Both the position numbers and the translations under genes were made by a program. From assembly GCA_041611095.1 (NCBI GenBank), contig JBFINP010000009.1, positions 1 through 64,000 of the forward strand: a stretch of 64,000 nt of DNA. The letters run 5' to 3'. Positions 17,181-25,399 of the stretch are shown piece after piece (positions within the stretch are counted from its first letter, which is position 1; each line of letters starts with the position of its first letter). Source of the stretch: UBA6912 sp041611095 (lineage in GTDB: Bacteria > Actinomycetota > Acidimicrobiia > Spongiisociales > UBA5794). The notes beneath the pieces were generated by a model. The model did no database searches, had not been told where the DNA came from, and was given only the letters and a program-made list of their open reading frames with translations.

Positions 17181-18527
17181 ACCGTCACCCGCGTTGGCAG
17201 TAGGCAGCGCATTCACGCTGTACACGCCGCCGGCGTTCCACAGCATCCAGCCGACGCCACGGGCCTCCGCCTCGTCGATGCCCGCTCTGACCTGAGACGG
17301 CGAGTAGTAGAAGGCTTGGAGCCACGGACGCAGGATCGTGCTTGGCGCCAGGCGAGGTATGGCGTCCTCGATGGCATCGGCGGTGACCGGTCCGGGATGG
17401 TCGTTGGGGTCGCCGAAGCCCAGCCAGCCCGGCGAGTAGTGGCTCGGATAGACCATCGGGCTGAGCGCATCGACGACCGCGGAGAGCTCCTCCGGCTTCT
17501 GACCGATGCCCTCGTCGGTCGGCGATGACACCACGATGGCGAAGATGTCCGCCGATATCGCACAACCCGCCGCATGAACGCGCTCGCGCGCCTCGGTGAG
17601 GAACGATTGGATGGCCGCCACCCGCTCCGCCTCCGTCAGCGGCCGGCGGGCCTGCGCTACCTCGGCGGTCCGGCCCGCCGGGAAGCGCACGTAGTCGAAC
17701 TGGATCTCGTCGAATCCCAGTTCGCACGCCTCGACGGCGACTGCCAGCGGGTACTCCCAGTTCTCCTCGTTCGTCGCATCGATCCAGAGACCGGCGAGCT
17801 TTGCCTCCGAGTCCGCCTTGGTCCACACCCGGTCCTCGAAGGTGACGACGCGAGCGATGGCGTACAGCCCCCGGTCGTGAACCTGGCGGATGGCGTCGGC
17901 CGGGTCGTAGGTCACGTCCACGGCGTCGAGCTCGTGGGCGGCGGCGACATCGGTGGCGTACCGCACCTTGCCGGTCTCGTCCTTGGTGTCGAACACGATG
18001 GCGTTGACGGCGGTCCCCTCGGTCATCGCGAGGAGCGCGGCAAACGCCTCCGGGTCACCCGCCGCCTCCGGGATGGCTCGCAGCGCCCGAACCACCCGCG
18101 GCTCGAGGGTGATCTCCACCGGTGCAGTGCCGTCGATGGGGACCTCGACCGGCAGCCAAGCCGGCCGGGTGACGGTGATCGTGCCGGCCGGGACATCGCT
18201 GAGGGCGAACGTCCCGTCCTCGGCCGTCACCGTCTCCCGGCCGGAGCAGACGATCGTCGCGTTGGCAAGCGGCTCCCCGGCCGGGCTGACGACCGTGCCC
18301 GAGAGGGAGAACATGGGGATGGTCGTCGTGGTGGTCGTAGTCGTCGTGGTGGTGGTCGTCGTGGTTGTCGTGGTTGTCGTGGTGGCCGTCGTGGTCGGGG
18401 CAGGCGCGGCCGCCGTGGAGGGCGGCGTGGTGGCCGCGCCGGCGACCGGTGAGCCGTCGACCGTGCAGGCGGCTCCGAGCATTGCAGACACGGTGAGTGC
18501 AACGGCGACGAGGCGGGCGAGACGCAT
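17178..18527 (-). CDS. Secreted putative glycoside hydrolase (DUF4015-type) with poly-Thr linker
   Basis: This 449-residue lipoprotein-like protein starts MRLARLVAVALTVSAMLGAAC (lipobox LGAAC). Then come an Ala/Pro/Thr linker with a run of about 21 consecutive Thr (codons at 18325-18395), a carboxypeptidase-regulatory-like beta domain (SLSGTVVSPAGEPLANATIVC..DGTFALSDVPAG) and a TIM-barrel glycoside-hydrolase-like domain (NAIVFDTKDETGKVRYATDV, GFDEIQFDYVRFPAG, SPMVYPSHY, WLQAFYY). DUF4015 proteins are predicted sugar hydrolases but the substrate is unknown. The ATG lies seven bases after TACGAT. Confidence 0.75.
   Translation of the reverse strand: MRLARLVAVALTVSAMLGAACTVDGSPVAGAATTPPSTAAAPAPTTTATTTTTTTTTTTTTTTTTTTTTIPMFSLSGTVVSPAGEPLANATIVCSGRETVTAEDGTFALSDVPAGTITVTRPAWLPVEVPIDGTAPVEITLEPRVVRALRAIPEAAGDPEAFAALLAMTEGTAVNAIVFDTKDETGKVRYATDVAAAHELDAVDVTYDPADAIRQVHDRGLYAIARVVTFEDRVWTKADSEAKLAGLWIDATNEENWEYPLAVAVEACELGFDEIQFDYVRFPAGRTAEVAQARRPLTEAERVAAIQSFLTEARERVHAAGCAISADIFAIVVSSPTDEGIGQKPEELSAVVDALSPMVYPSHYSPGWLGFGDPNDHPGPVTADAIEDAIPRLAPSTILRPWLQAFYYSPSQVRAGIDEAEARGVGWMLWNAGGVYSVNALPTANAGDG
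18325..18395 (-). repeat. Codon repeat coding for poly-threonine
   Basis: On the plus strand this reads as repeats of GTN triplets (gtcgtggtggtcgta pattern). On the coding strand it is an uninterrupted run of ACN Thr codons. The third bases vary, so the tract is held at protein level as a glycosylation-prone linker and is not a simple replication-slippage array. Confidence 0.8.
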
Positions 18528-18534
18528 CGACGCG

Positions 18535-18540
18535 ATCGTA
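18535..18540 (-). promoter_or_regulatory. -10 box of leaderless promoter for the DUF4015-type gene
   Basis: TACGAT on the minus strand is seven bases from the ATG at 18527, placing the transcription start at or next to the start codon. Confidence 0.5.
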
Positions 18541-18571
18541 CCGGGCGCCCGGCTACAGCCGCGACAAGCGC

Positions 18572-19582
18572 TCAGCCGTGGAGCTCGACGACTTCGCCGT
18601 CCGCGACGACGTGGTCGGGTCCCACTTGCTGGCCGTCGAAGTTGCCGGCACCCCAGATCTTGGCGAACCGGAGCGAGGCGGCGACGTCCTTGTGCACCAG
18701 CTCGGCGACGTCGCGCACCGTGGCACCGGTGCTCACGCTGAAGGGTCGTGTCATGTCGGGCGCCTGCCCGGGGATCTTGGTGTACACCCGGACGATGGCG
18801 AGCCGCTCGAAGAGCTCGCGGCCGATGGCGTCGAGACCTTCCCCCGTCTCTGCGGACACACACAACGTAGGGAACCACATGCCGGTCAGCTCCTCGAAGG
18901 TGCGTAGCTCGGTCGCGGCATCGTCGAGCTGGTCCGCCTTGTTGGCCACGAGCAGTGTCGGCAGAACCGTGGCAAAGGGATCGTCGATCTTGGGCTCCTC
19001 GGGGGACTCCGGCCAGATCGGCGTGAGATGGACGCGGCGCTCGGCGAGGATGTCCTGCACATCGACCACTTCCACCATGCAGCCCGGATGGGCGAGGTCT
19101 ACGACGAGGAGGCAACCGTCCGCCGGCTGCAGGGCGTTGGCGATCCAGGGCACGGGGTGCTCGCTCGAGACTGGCGGCAGATCGATCAGCTGTATTCCCA
19201 CGTCGGCATGCTGGAGCATTCCGGGCAGCGGGAACTGGGTCGTGAACGGGTAATCGCCGATGGCTGCGTGCGACCCGGTCAGCCTTGCATGCAAGCTCGA
19301 CTTGCCGGTGTTCGGCGGCCCGAGGAGGGCGACCTGGGCGGCGCCCTCACGCCGGATGACGGTGGCGGGCCCACTTCGGGCACCTCCCGTCCTGGGTGCC
19401 CCAAGGGTGTCCGTGAGGTCCTTGATCCGGGTCTTGATGTCCGCCCGCATGGCCTCGGTCCCCTTGTGCTTGGGGATGGTGCGCAGCATCTCCTTGAGTC
19501 CGTCGAGCTGCTCTCGGGGGTCACGGGCCCGGCGGAACTCCGCTTCCGCCTTCTTGTACTCCGGAGAGAGATTGGCCGGCAT
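18572..19582 (-). CDS. TGS-domain GTPase (Obg/DRG-like)
   Basis: This 336-residue GTPase has G1 GPPNTGKSS (residues 88-96), G3-region QLIDLPP, G4 NKAD and a C-terminal TGS domain (IVRVYTKIPGQAPDMTRPFSVSTGATVRDVAELVHKD). The N-terminal 65 residues are a charged helical region resembling the DRG helix-turn-helix. DRG/Obg relatives act with ribosomes, but bacterial members like this one are uncharacterised. The ATG has GAGGAG two bases upstream. The DUF4015-type gene lies 44 bases downstream. Confidence 0.85.
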   Translation of the reverse strand: MPANLSPEYKKAEAEFRRARDPREQLDGLKEMLRTIPKHKGTEAMRADIKTRIKDLTDTLGAPRTGGARSGPATVIRREGAAQVALLGPPNTGKSSLHARLTGSHAAIGDYPFTTQFPLPGMLQHADVGIQLIDLPPVSSEHPVPWIANALQPADGCLLVVDLAHPGCMVEVVDVQDILAERRVHLTPIWPESPEEPKIDDPFATVLPTLLVANKADQLDDAATELRTFEELTGMWFPTLCVSAETGEGLDAIGRELFERLAIVRVYTKIPGQAPDMTRPFSVSTGATVRDVAELVHKDVAASLRFAKIWGAGNFDGQQVGPDHVVADGEVVELHG

Positions 19583-19677
19583 GGCTCCTCATTCTTCCAT
19601 CGGCGGCCGCCGCGGCGAAGGGCCGGGGGGCCTTGGCCTTCGGGTCGGCCCGGGTGGCGAGCCGCGATGGTGCGGCG

Positions 19678-20898
19678 TCACGAACCGCGACGGATGGTGA
19701 GCTCGGGTCCCAGATCGGCGACGGTCCTTGCTCCGACCAATGCCATCGTCCGCTCCATCCCCGAGCGGAACAGCTCGAACACGTGGTCGACGCCACGTTC
19801 CCCGGCGGCGCCGAGCCCGTACAGGAACGGGCGGGCCGTCATCACCGCGTTCGCGCCGAGGGCCACGGCGCGCACGATGTCGCTGCCGCGCCGCGGACCC
19901 CCATCCACGATGATCTGAACGTCCCCGCCGACGGCGGCGACGACCGGCTCGAGCAAGTCGATGGGAGAGGGTGCGCCTTCGAGCTGGCGGCCGCCGTGGT
20001 TGCTGAGCGCGATCGCATCGACTCCCGCATCGACAGATGCACGTGCATCCTCGACGGTCTGAACCCCCTTGATGACGACGCTGCCGGCCCAATTCGCCCG
20101 AAACCAGTCGAGATCGCGCCACGAGAGCGACGGGTCGAACTGGGCATCCGTGTAGTGGGACAGCGACACGGCGTCGACGCCGTCACCCACGCCCTTGCCG
20201 ACGACGTTCGAGAAGACGATCGGTTCCGCTCGGATGAACGCCCACGTCCATCCGGGGTGCAGGATCCCGTCGATCAGGATGCTTGGGCCGAGCTTCGGCG
20301 GCAGGGTGAAGCCGCGGCGGATGTCGCGTTCCCGCCGTCCGAGCACCGCAGTGTCGACCGTGACGGCGATCGTCGAGTAGCCCGCGTCGCGTGCCCGATC
20401 GAGGAGCTCCTTCACGAGGCCGCGGTCTTTCCACACGTAGACCTGGAACCACAGGTCGCCGTCGGACACCGCGGCGACCTCCTCGATGGACCTCGTTGCC
20501 AGTGTGGACAGCGAGAAGGGCACGCCCGCACGTGCTGCGGCTCGGGCCACCGCCAGCTCGCCGGCCGGATCGGCGATCCGCACGAAGCCGGCGGGAGCGA
20601 CGACGAGGGGCATGGCGATCTTGCGACCCAGGAGCGTCGTCGACGTGTCCAGGTCGCTCACGTCCTTCAGCACCCGCGGCCGGAACCCTATCGCGCGGAA
20701 CCCCGCGGAGTTGCGCGCCATGGTCTTCTCGTCCTCGGCGGCGCCATCGATGTAGTCGAACACGCCCCAGGGCAGTCGGCGCTTGGCGATCCTGCGTAGG
20801 TCGGTGACGTCGGCGGCGGTGCGGAGCCGCCGGCTGACGGGATCGAGGTCGATCGCCCGGAACTGCATGACCGAGCGAAGCGTGGCGAGCGGTCTCAT
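19678..20898 (-). CDS. FMN-dependent alpha-hydroxyacid dehydrogenase (L-lactate dehydrogenase-like)
   Basis: This 406-residue enzyme oxidises an L-2-hydroxyacid, probably L-lactate, to the 2-oxoacid. It is a TIM-barrel FMN protein with FDYIDGAAEDE near residue 45, PLVVAPAGF, WFQVYVWKDR, a Lys in VVIKGVQTVEDA, the catalytic base in SNHGGRQLEG and the FMN-phosphate motif IIVDGGPRRGSDIVRAVALGANAV. Mycobacterial LldD relatives and mycofactocin-associated MftD proteins look similar, so the substrate is not certain. A TAAACA box six bases before the ATG may be a leaderless promoter. Confidence 0.85.
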   Translation of the reverse strand: MRPLATLRSVMQFRAIDLDPVSRRLRTAADVTDLRRIAKRRLPWGVFDYIDGAAEDEKTMARNSAGFRAIGFRPRVLKDVSDLDTSTTLLGRKIAMPLVVAPAGFVRIADPAGELAVARAAARAGVPFSLSTLATRSIEEVAAVSDGDLWFQVYVWKDRGLVKELLDRARDAGYSTIAVTVDTAVLGRRERDIRRGFTLPPKLGPSILIDGILHPGWTWAFIRAEPIVFSNVVGKGVGDGVDAVSLSHYTDAQFDPSLSWRDLDWFRANWAGSVVIKGVQTVEDARASVDAGVDAIALSNHGGRQLEGAPSPIDLLEPVVAAVGGDVQIIVDGGPRRGSDIVRAVALGANAVMTARPFLYGLGAAGERGVDHVFELFRSGMERTMALVGARTVADLGPELTIRRGS

Positions 20899-20964
20899 GC
20901 CCTCTGTTTACCAGCTGGATGTTCGCGTGGGCAACGGGCGGCCGTATTGCCCAGTGGCTGGCGC

Positions 20965-20970
20965 TACGTT
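20965..20970 (+). promoter_or_regulatory. -10 box before the Nei-like glycosylase gene
   Basis: TACGTT lies nine bases before the ATG at 20980, so the leader would be only two or three bases long. No clear -35 is visible. Confidence 0.4.
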
Positions 20971-20979
20971 GGATGCGTC

Positions 20980-21789
20980 ATGCCGGAAGGGCACACGCTC
21001 CACCGTATCGCCGCACGCCACGACGCCCTCTTCTCGGGCCACGATGTCGAGGCGTGGTCGCCGCAGGGTCGTTTCTCGGTCGAAGCGGCCCAGCTCGACG
21101 GGTCCCGGCTCGACGAGGTGGAGGCCTACGGCAAGCACCTCTTCTACCGCTGGCGAGACGCACCGACCCTCTACGTTCACCTGGGACTGGTCGGCAAGTT
21201 CCGTACCTGGGCGAGGAGCGAGCCGCCTTCTCCCACGAAGGGGACGCGGCTGGCGATGCGTGCGAACGGCGCGACGACGTACCTCGCCGGGCCCATGACA
21301 TGCAGGCTCATCGCTCCCGAGGACGAGTCGGACATCATCGCCGCCATGGGCCCGGATCCCATCAAGAGCCGGCGTGGTCGCCATGAGTTTGCTCGCAGGC
21401 TGCGGCAGAAGCGGGCACCGATCGCTGCTGCCCTGCTCGACCAGTCGGTGATCGCCGGCATCGGCAACGTCTACCGAGCGGAGCTGCTCTTCCTCCTGGG
21501 AGTTGCCCCGACCGCGACGGCGGGCGACCTCTCCGACGCGCAGATCGATCACCTGTGGGATCTCGCCGTCGACGGGCTCCGCACCGGGGTCGAGCATGGC
21601 CGGATCATCACCGTGCGGCCAAAGGAGATGGGAACGCGGGGCAGGCGCGATCTCGCTCCCGAGGAACGGCTGTACGTGTACCACCGTGACGGTCATCCCT
21701 GCCGACGCTGCGGCACCGCGATCGCTGTAACGGAGGTCGGCGCCCGCAGGACGTGGTGGTGTCCGACCTGTCAGCCCGACATGGAATGA
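20980..21789 (+). CDS. nei: Fpg/Nei family DNA glycosylase (mycobacterial Nei1-like)
   Basis: This 269-residue base-excision repair enzyme removes oxidised pyrimidines and cuts the strand by beta/delta elimination. The catalytic N-terminus MPEGHTLHRIAARH has Pro2 and Glu3; the start at 20980 is fixed by this. The helix-two-turn-helix IAGIGNVYRAELLF and the zinc finger CRRCGTAIAVTEVGARRTWWCPTCQ are complete. The MPEGHTLHR start matches mycobacterial Nei1 better than MutM (MPELPEVE). Confidence 0.92.
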   Translation: MPEGHTLHRIAARHDALFSGHDVEAWSPQGRFSVEAAQLDGSRLDEVEAYGKHLFYRWRDAPTLYVHLGLVGKFRTWARSEPPSPTKGTRLAMRANGATTYLAGPMTCRLIAPEDESDIIAAMGPDPIKSRRGRHEFARRLRQKRAPIAAALLDQSVIAGIGNVYRAELLFLLGVAPTATAGDLSDAQIDHLWDLAVDGLRTGVEHGRIITVRPKEMGTRGRRDLAPEERLYVYHRDGHPCRRCGTAIAVTEVGARRTWWCPTCQPDME

Positions 21790-21844
21790 TCGCGACGGAT
21801 CGGGCGCTGATCTGACCAAGAATCCCCCGATCTCGGAGGTCTCG

Positions 21845-22666
21845 ATGGCCGACACGCTGCTCCCGCCTCTCCCCACCGACCTCGCGCCCACCCGAGGCAC
21901 TCTCCACGTCTACGCCCATGCCGTCGATGCGTTGCCCCGGGCGCTGGCACCGGCTCACCCGAAGTGGTGGCACGTCAGCCTGAAGGTGCGTCCTTCGGGG
22001 CTGGTCACCGACCCGATGGCCATCGCCGGCGGCGGGACGTTCTGGCTGCGGATGGACATGCACCACCACCAAGTGGCGCTCGAGACCTCCCACGGCGACG
22101 CCGCGACCTGGTCGATGCAGGACGGGATGACCGGCACCGAGATGGGTGATGCGTTGATCGCCGCCGCCGCCGACCTGGGTCGCGGCGGCGACTACAACCG
22201 CGCCAAGTTCGAGGACGATGAAGCGCGCACGTATGACCCGGGCGTTGCCGGCGAGTACTTCGACACCCTCGTCAACGTCTCACAGATCTTCGCCGAGCAT
22301 CGAGCGGGCCTCGAGGGCAGCTACGGCCAGATTCAGTTGTGGCCGCACAACTTCGACCTCGCCTTCGAGTGGTTCGGCACCAAGGTCGAGTGGCACGAGG
22401 AGCACGGCGAGGTCGAAGAGTCGCCGTCGCAGCTCAACCTCGGCTTCTACACGGAGGGGCGGGCGTACTTCTACTCGAACCCGTGGCCCTTCGATGCGTC
22501 GTTGACGGACCACGAGCTGCCGGCGGGCGCAGCGTGGCACACGGAGGGCTGGCAGGGCTCGATCCTCTACTACGACATGATCGCCGGGCAGCCCGACGCC
22601 GACGCCCTCGTCAAGGAGTACGCCAAGGCCGTGTTCGATCTGGCGGCGCCGACGCTGATGGAGTAA
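21845..22666 (+). CDS. DUF5996 family protein
   Basis: This 273-residue soluble protein has the blocks KWWHVSLKVRPSGLVTDP, DMHHHQVALETSHG, IQLWPHNFDLAFEWFG and EWHEEHGEVEESPSQLNLGFYTEG, which I recognise as DUF5996. Several conserved His and Glu residues suggest a metal or a catalytic site, but no activity is known. GGAGG lies seven bases before the ATG. It converges on the deaminase gene with a six-base gap. Confidence 0.7.
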   Translation: MADTLLPPLPTDLAPTRGTLHVYAHAVDALPRALAPAHPKWWHVSLKVRPSGLVTDPMAIAGGGTFWLRMDMHHHQVALETSHGDAATWSMQDGMTGTEMGDALIAAAADLGRGGDYNRAKFEDDEARTYDPGVAGEYFDTLVNVSQIFAEHRAGLEGSYGQIQLWPHNFDLAFEWFGTKVEWHEEHGEVEESPSQLNLGFYTEGRAYFYSNPWPFDASLTDHELPAGAAWHTEGWQGSILYYDMIAGQPDADALVKEYAKAVFDLAAPTLME

Positions 22667-22672
22667 TGCGCC

Positions 22673-23113
22673 TCAGTCCTCGCCGATGTCCTCGTTCCAC
22701 AACGTCGGGCTGTTGGCGATGAACATCTGCATGAGGTCGACGCAGCGCTGGTCGTCGAGCACCGTCACCTCCACACCCGCCTCCACCAGGAGGTGCTGAG
22801 GACCCTGGAACGTGCGCGCCTCCCCGACGACGACTCTGGGGATGCCGTAGAGCAGGATGGCGCCGGTGCACATGCTGCACGGGCTCAGCGTGGAGTAGAT
22901 GGTCGCTCGTCGGTAGGTCGACGCCGGAAGGCGCCCGGCGTTCTCGAGACAATCCATCTCGGCATGGAGCACTGCGCTCCCACGTTGCACCCGCTGATTG
23001 TGACCCCGCCCGATCGCTGTGCCGTCGACTGCCAACACCGCGCCGATGGGGATGCCGCCCTCGTTGAGACCGGCGTGGGCCTCTGCGATCGCCAGCTCCA
23101 TGAACCCGTCCAT
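22673..23113 (-). CDS. Nucleoside/cytosine deaminase-like zinc enzyme
   Basis: This 146-residue protein of the cytidine/deoxycytidylate deaminase superfamily has the zinc motifs HAEMD and SPCSMCTGAI, with Glu as proton shuttle. Sequence around them (GGIPIGAVLAVDG, HNQRVQRGSAVLHAEMDCLENAGRL) resembles yeast-type cytosine deaminase and guanine deaminase. The start ATG 23113 was chosen since homologous sequence begins there and TACCGT lies eight bases upstream. A longer in-frame extension is Arg-rich and not protein-like. Confidence 0.82.
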   Translation of the reverse strand: MDGFMELAIAEAHAGLNEGGIPIGAVLAVDGTAIGRGHNQRVQRGSAVLHAEMDCLENAGRLPASTYRRATIYSTLSPCSMCTGAILLYGIPRVVVGEARTFQGPQHLLVEAGVEVTVLDDQRCVDLMQMFIANSPTLWNEDIGED

Positions 23114-23121
23114 CGAGGGGC

Positions 23122-23127
23122 ACGGTA
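23122..23127 (-). promoter_or_regulatory. -10 box of near-leaderless promoter for the deaminase gene
   Basis: TACCGT on the minus strand lies eight bases from the ATG at 23113. It is the main argument for that start codon. Confidence 0.5.
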
Positions 23128-23241
23128 GTGGCGGGACACGTCTCCCGGCGTCTCGAGAAGTGGTCGCATCTCGGGGCAATCCCCGATGGCGCCATCTCCG
23201 CGTTGCGCTCACAATGAGGAGGCCGCGGCCCGGGAGTAACC

Positions 23242-24324
23242 ATGATCGAGACCGTCTCAGCCCGACGACACCGCCCCGTCACCACGACGCGCGAGGACCT
23301 CATCACCATGGCCACCGCCTTCTGGCTGATGGCCGGTCTGTTCCTCGATGCGTGGGCGCACACGACCCGCCTCGACGAGCTCGAGGGCTTCTGGACGCCG
23401 TGGCACGGGGTGTTCTACTCGGGGTTCCTGGCGACGGCCGCGTGGATCGCCTGGCTCGTCAACCGCGGCGTGCCCGACACGGGATCGGTCACCGCGGCCA
23501 TCCCGGTTGGCTACGGCCCGGCCGTGGTCGGGATCGCGCTGTTCGCCATGGGCGGCGTGGGTGACGCGATCTGGCACACGATCTACGGAGTGGAGGCCAG
23601 CATCGACGCCCTGCTGAGCCCCACGCACCTGCTGTTGTTCTCGGGGCTCATCCTCATCCTCACCGCACCGTTCCGGGCAGCATGGCACGGCCCCTCCAAA
23701 CGCAGCGTTGGCTCGCCCTGGGGGTTCGTGCCTGCCTTCTTGTCGATCACACTGGCGACAGCCCTCGTGGCCTTCATGTTCACCTACCTGTGGGCACCCG
23801 GCCGGGGCTTCTGGCCCGAGGTGCTCTACGACCCCCTCACCGGCTCCGGGGAGCTTCATGTCGTCGGCGGTATCGGATCGATCATGGCGACGACCGGCAT
23901 CCTGGTGGCACCGCTGATCCTCACGCTGCGGCGCTGGACCCCGCCCCCGGGGACCTTCACCGTGATGTGGACGGCGATCAACCTGATGATGAGCCTGGGA
24001 TTCGATCTCGACGTCGGCCTTGCGACGGTGACCGGGCTCGTCGGCGGGCTCGTCGCCGATGGGCTCGTCGCCTGGCTGGATGCCGGGCCTCACCGGGTGG
24101 GCGCAGTACGAGCCGTTGCCACCGCTGCGCCCATCGCGGCGTGGGCCACCTACTTCCTGTTGATCGGTGCGAGCGCCACGATCCTATGGCCGGTGGAGGT
24201 GTGGAGCGGGGCGATCTTCTTCGCCGGCCTGGCGGGATTCGGTCTCACCGTACTGGCGTGGCCCCCGGTCGTGCCCGATGGCGTGCTCGCCGACTCACGG
24301 CAAGCGGCGGCACCTCGCTCGTGA
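23242..24324 (+). CDS. Integral membrane protein with conserved-looking His residues, unknown function
   Basis: This 360-residue protein has about nine or ten hydrophobic segments. Several His residues sit at helix ends in similar contexts: LFLDAWAHTTRL, TPWHGVFYSGF, DAIWHTIYGVE and SPTHLLLFSGLIL. This pattern suggests a metal or heme site within the membrane. I do not recognise a named family. It is followed after 52 bases by a secreted CHRD protein and may form an operon with it. An intergenic region of 128 bp separates it from the divergent deaminase. Confidence 0.75.
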   Translation: MIETVSARRHRPVTTTREDLITMATAFWLMAGLFLDAWAHTTRLDELEGFWTPWHGVFYSGFLATAAWIAWLVNRGVPDTGSVTAAIPVGYGPAVVGIALFAMGGVGDAIWHTIYGVEASIDALLSPTHLLLFSGLILILTAPFRAAWHGPSKRSVGSPWGFVPAFLSITLATALVAFMFTYLWAPGRGFWPEVLYDPLTGSGELHVVGGIGSIMATTGILVAPLILTLRRWTPPPGTFTVMWTAINLMMSLGFDLDVGLATVTGLVGGLVADGLVAWLDAGPHRVGAVRAVATAAPIAAWATYFLLIGASATILWPVEVWSGAIFFAGLAGFGLTVLAWPPVVPDGVLADSRQAAAPRS

Positions 24325-24376
24325 ACCGTCACGGGACACGGTGCGTATCCCCAACCACCCGACACAGGAGATACGC

Positions 24377-24802
24377 ATGCGAAAGTTGCTCGTCGTTCTC
24401 GGCGCCGTGGCCCTGATGCTCGCCGCGGTGCCCGCGATGGCCGGAGGCCGCCCGCTCACCGCCGAGCTGACCGGGGCGACCGAGGTTCCCAACCCAGGTG
24501 ATCCGGATGGCAGCGGGTTCGCCGCCGTCACCCTCAACCAAGGGCTCGGCGAGGTGTGCTTCGACATCACCGTCGAAGGCGTCGATCCCATCGCCGCGGC
24601 CCACATCCACGACGCACCCGCCGGCTTGCCCGGTCCCGTGGTGGTCAACTTCGACGTACTCGCCAACGGCCTCTCCGGCTGCGTGAGCGGCGTCGATGCG
24701 GACCTCATCAAGGACATCCGGCAGAACCCGGGCGAGTACTACGTCAACGTCCACAACCCCGCCTTCCCGGGCGGTGCTTTGCGGGGTCAGCTGTCCAAGT
24801 GA
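24377..24802 (+). CDS. Secreted CHRD-domain protein
   Basis: This 141-residue exported protein has a clear signal peptide (MRKLLVVLGAVALMLAAVPAMAGG) and then a single CHRD domain: LTAELTGATEVPNPGDPDGSG, CFDITVEGVDPIAAAHIHDAPAG and the ending YVNVHNPAFPGGALRGQL. CHRD domains are extracellular beta folds first found in chordin; the bacterial role is unknown. The internal HIH near a short Asp/Ala stretch might bind metal. AGGAG lies six bases before the ATG. It converges on the 58-residue protein gene. Confidence 0.85.
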   Translation: MRKLLVVLGAVALMLAAVPAMAGGRPLTAELTGATEVPNPGDPDGSGFAAVTLNQGLGEVCFDITVEGVDPIAAAHIHDAPAGLPGPVVVNFDVLANGLSGCVSGVDADLIKDIRQNPGEYYVNVHNPAFPGGALRGQLSK

Positions 24803-24818
24803 AGCAGAGGACGGCCGA

Positions 24819-24995
24819 TCAGCGAATGATGCTGCGGTCGTAGAGACGCCGGCGAAGCAGCCGGCGTGCCCGCCAGCGCTGGAACTTCTGCCAGCGTGAG
24901 GAGGCGTTGCGGTGTCTCTCCTCGAGAGCCCGCAACGCCTCCTCGTATGCAGCGTCGAAGTGCGCCTCGAAGGAGCCGGTCTCGGGATCGGTCAC
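24819..24995 (-). CDS. Small basic protein, 58 residues, coupled to DUF3052 gene
   Basis: The GTG start overlaps the stop of the DUF3052 gene (GTGA), the same coupling seen at the two previous junctions of this operon. The product begins MTDPETGSFEAHFDAAYEEA and ends in a strongly basic segment (RWRARRLLRRRLYDRSIIR). It may be an RNA- or membrane-associated peptide, but there is no family I recognise. The coupling and G/C-rich third positions argue that it is real. Confidence 0.6.
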   Translation of the reverse strand: MTDPETGSFEAHFDAAYEEALRALEERHRNASSRWQKFQRWRARRLLRRRLYDRSIIR

Positions 24996-25399
24996 CGGTA
25001 CTGCTTTCGCCAGACGACTTTGAGACCGGACCAGGTCTCGTCGATCGCGGCCACCTTGACATCGACGAGACCCAGAGGCAGGACGACGTCGCGCACGACG
25101 TCCTCGGTCATGTCGGTCTCGAGCTTGGCGGCCCGCTTCGGCCAGGCCACCCACACGCCACCGTCGGGATGGATGAGCCGGCCGAGGGTGTCGATGCGGC
25201 GCTCCAGGTCCCGCCGGGCCGTGGTGAAGAACACCGCGACGTCCGCTTTGCCGCGAGCGCTGGTTCGCACCTTCACGGCAGGGGGGAGCGGCGCCACCAT
25301 GTCGGCGAAGTGGCCGGGATCGTGGAGCACGACCAGCGTGTCGCCCTTGCGTATGCCGAGCTTCTCGGCGAGCGGCGTGCCGGAGTACCCGGCGTTCAC
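24992..25399 (-). CDS. DUF3052 family protein
   Basis: This 135-residue protein starts MNAGYSGTPLAEKLGIRKGD and has the DUF3052 blocks LVVLHDP, DVAVFFTTARRDLERR, HPDGGVWVAWPKRAAKLETDMTEDVVR and GLVDVKVAAIDETWSGLKVVWRK. The family is common in actinomycetes and is unassigned. The GTG start overlaps the tdh stop (GTGA), so it is translated with threonine dehydrogenase. Its stop overlaps the next GTG. Confidence 0.85.
   Translation of the reverse strand: MNAGYSGTPLAEKLGIRKGDTLVVLHDPGHFADMVAPLPPAVKVRTSARGKADVAVFFTTARRDLERRIDTLGRLIHPDGGVWVAWPKRAAKLETDMTEDVVRDVVLPLGLVDVKVAAIDETWSGLKVVWRKQYR

Noticed and set aside
18325..18395. Triplet repeat considered as a CRISPR-like or microsatellite array
   Set aside because: No spacers; it is a codon run for Thr inside a secreted protein. 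No CRISPR array was found in the window.
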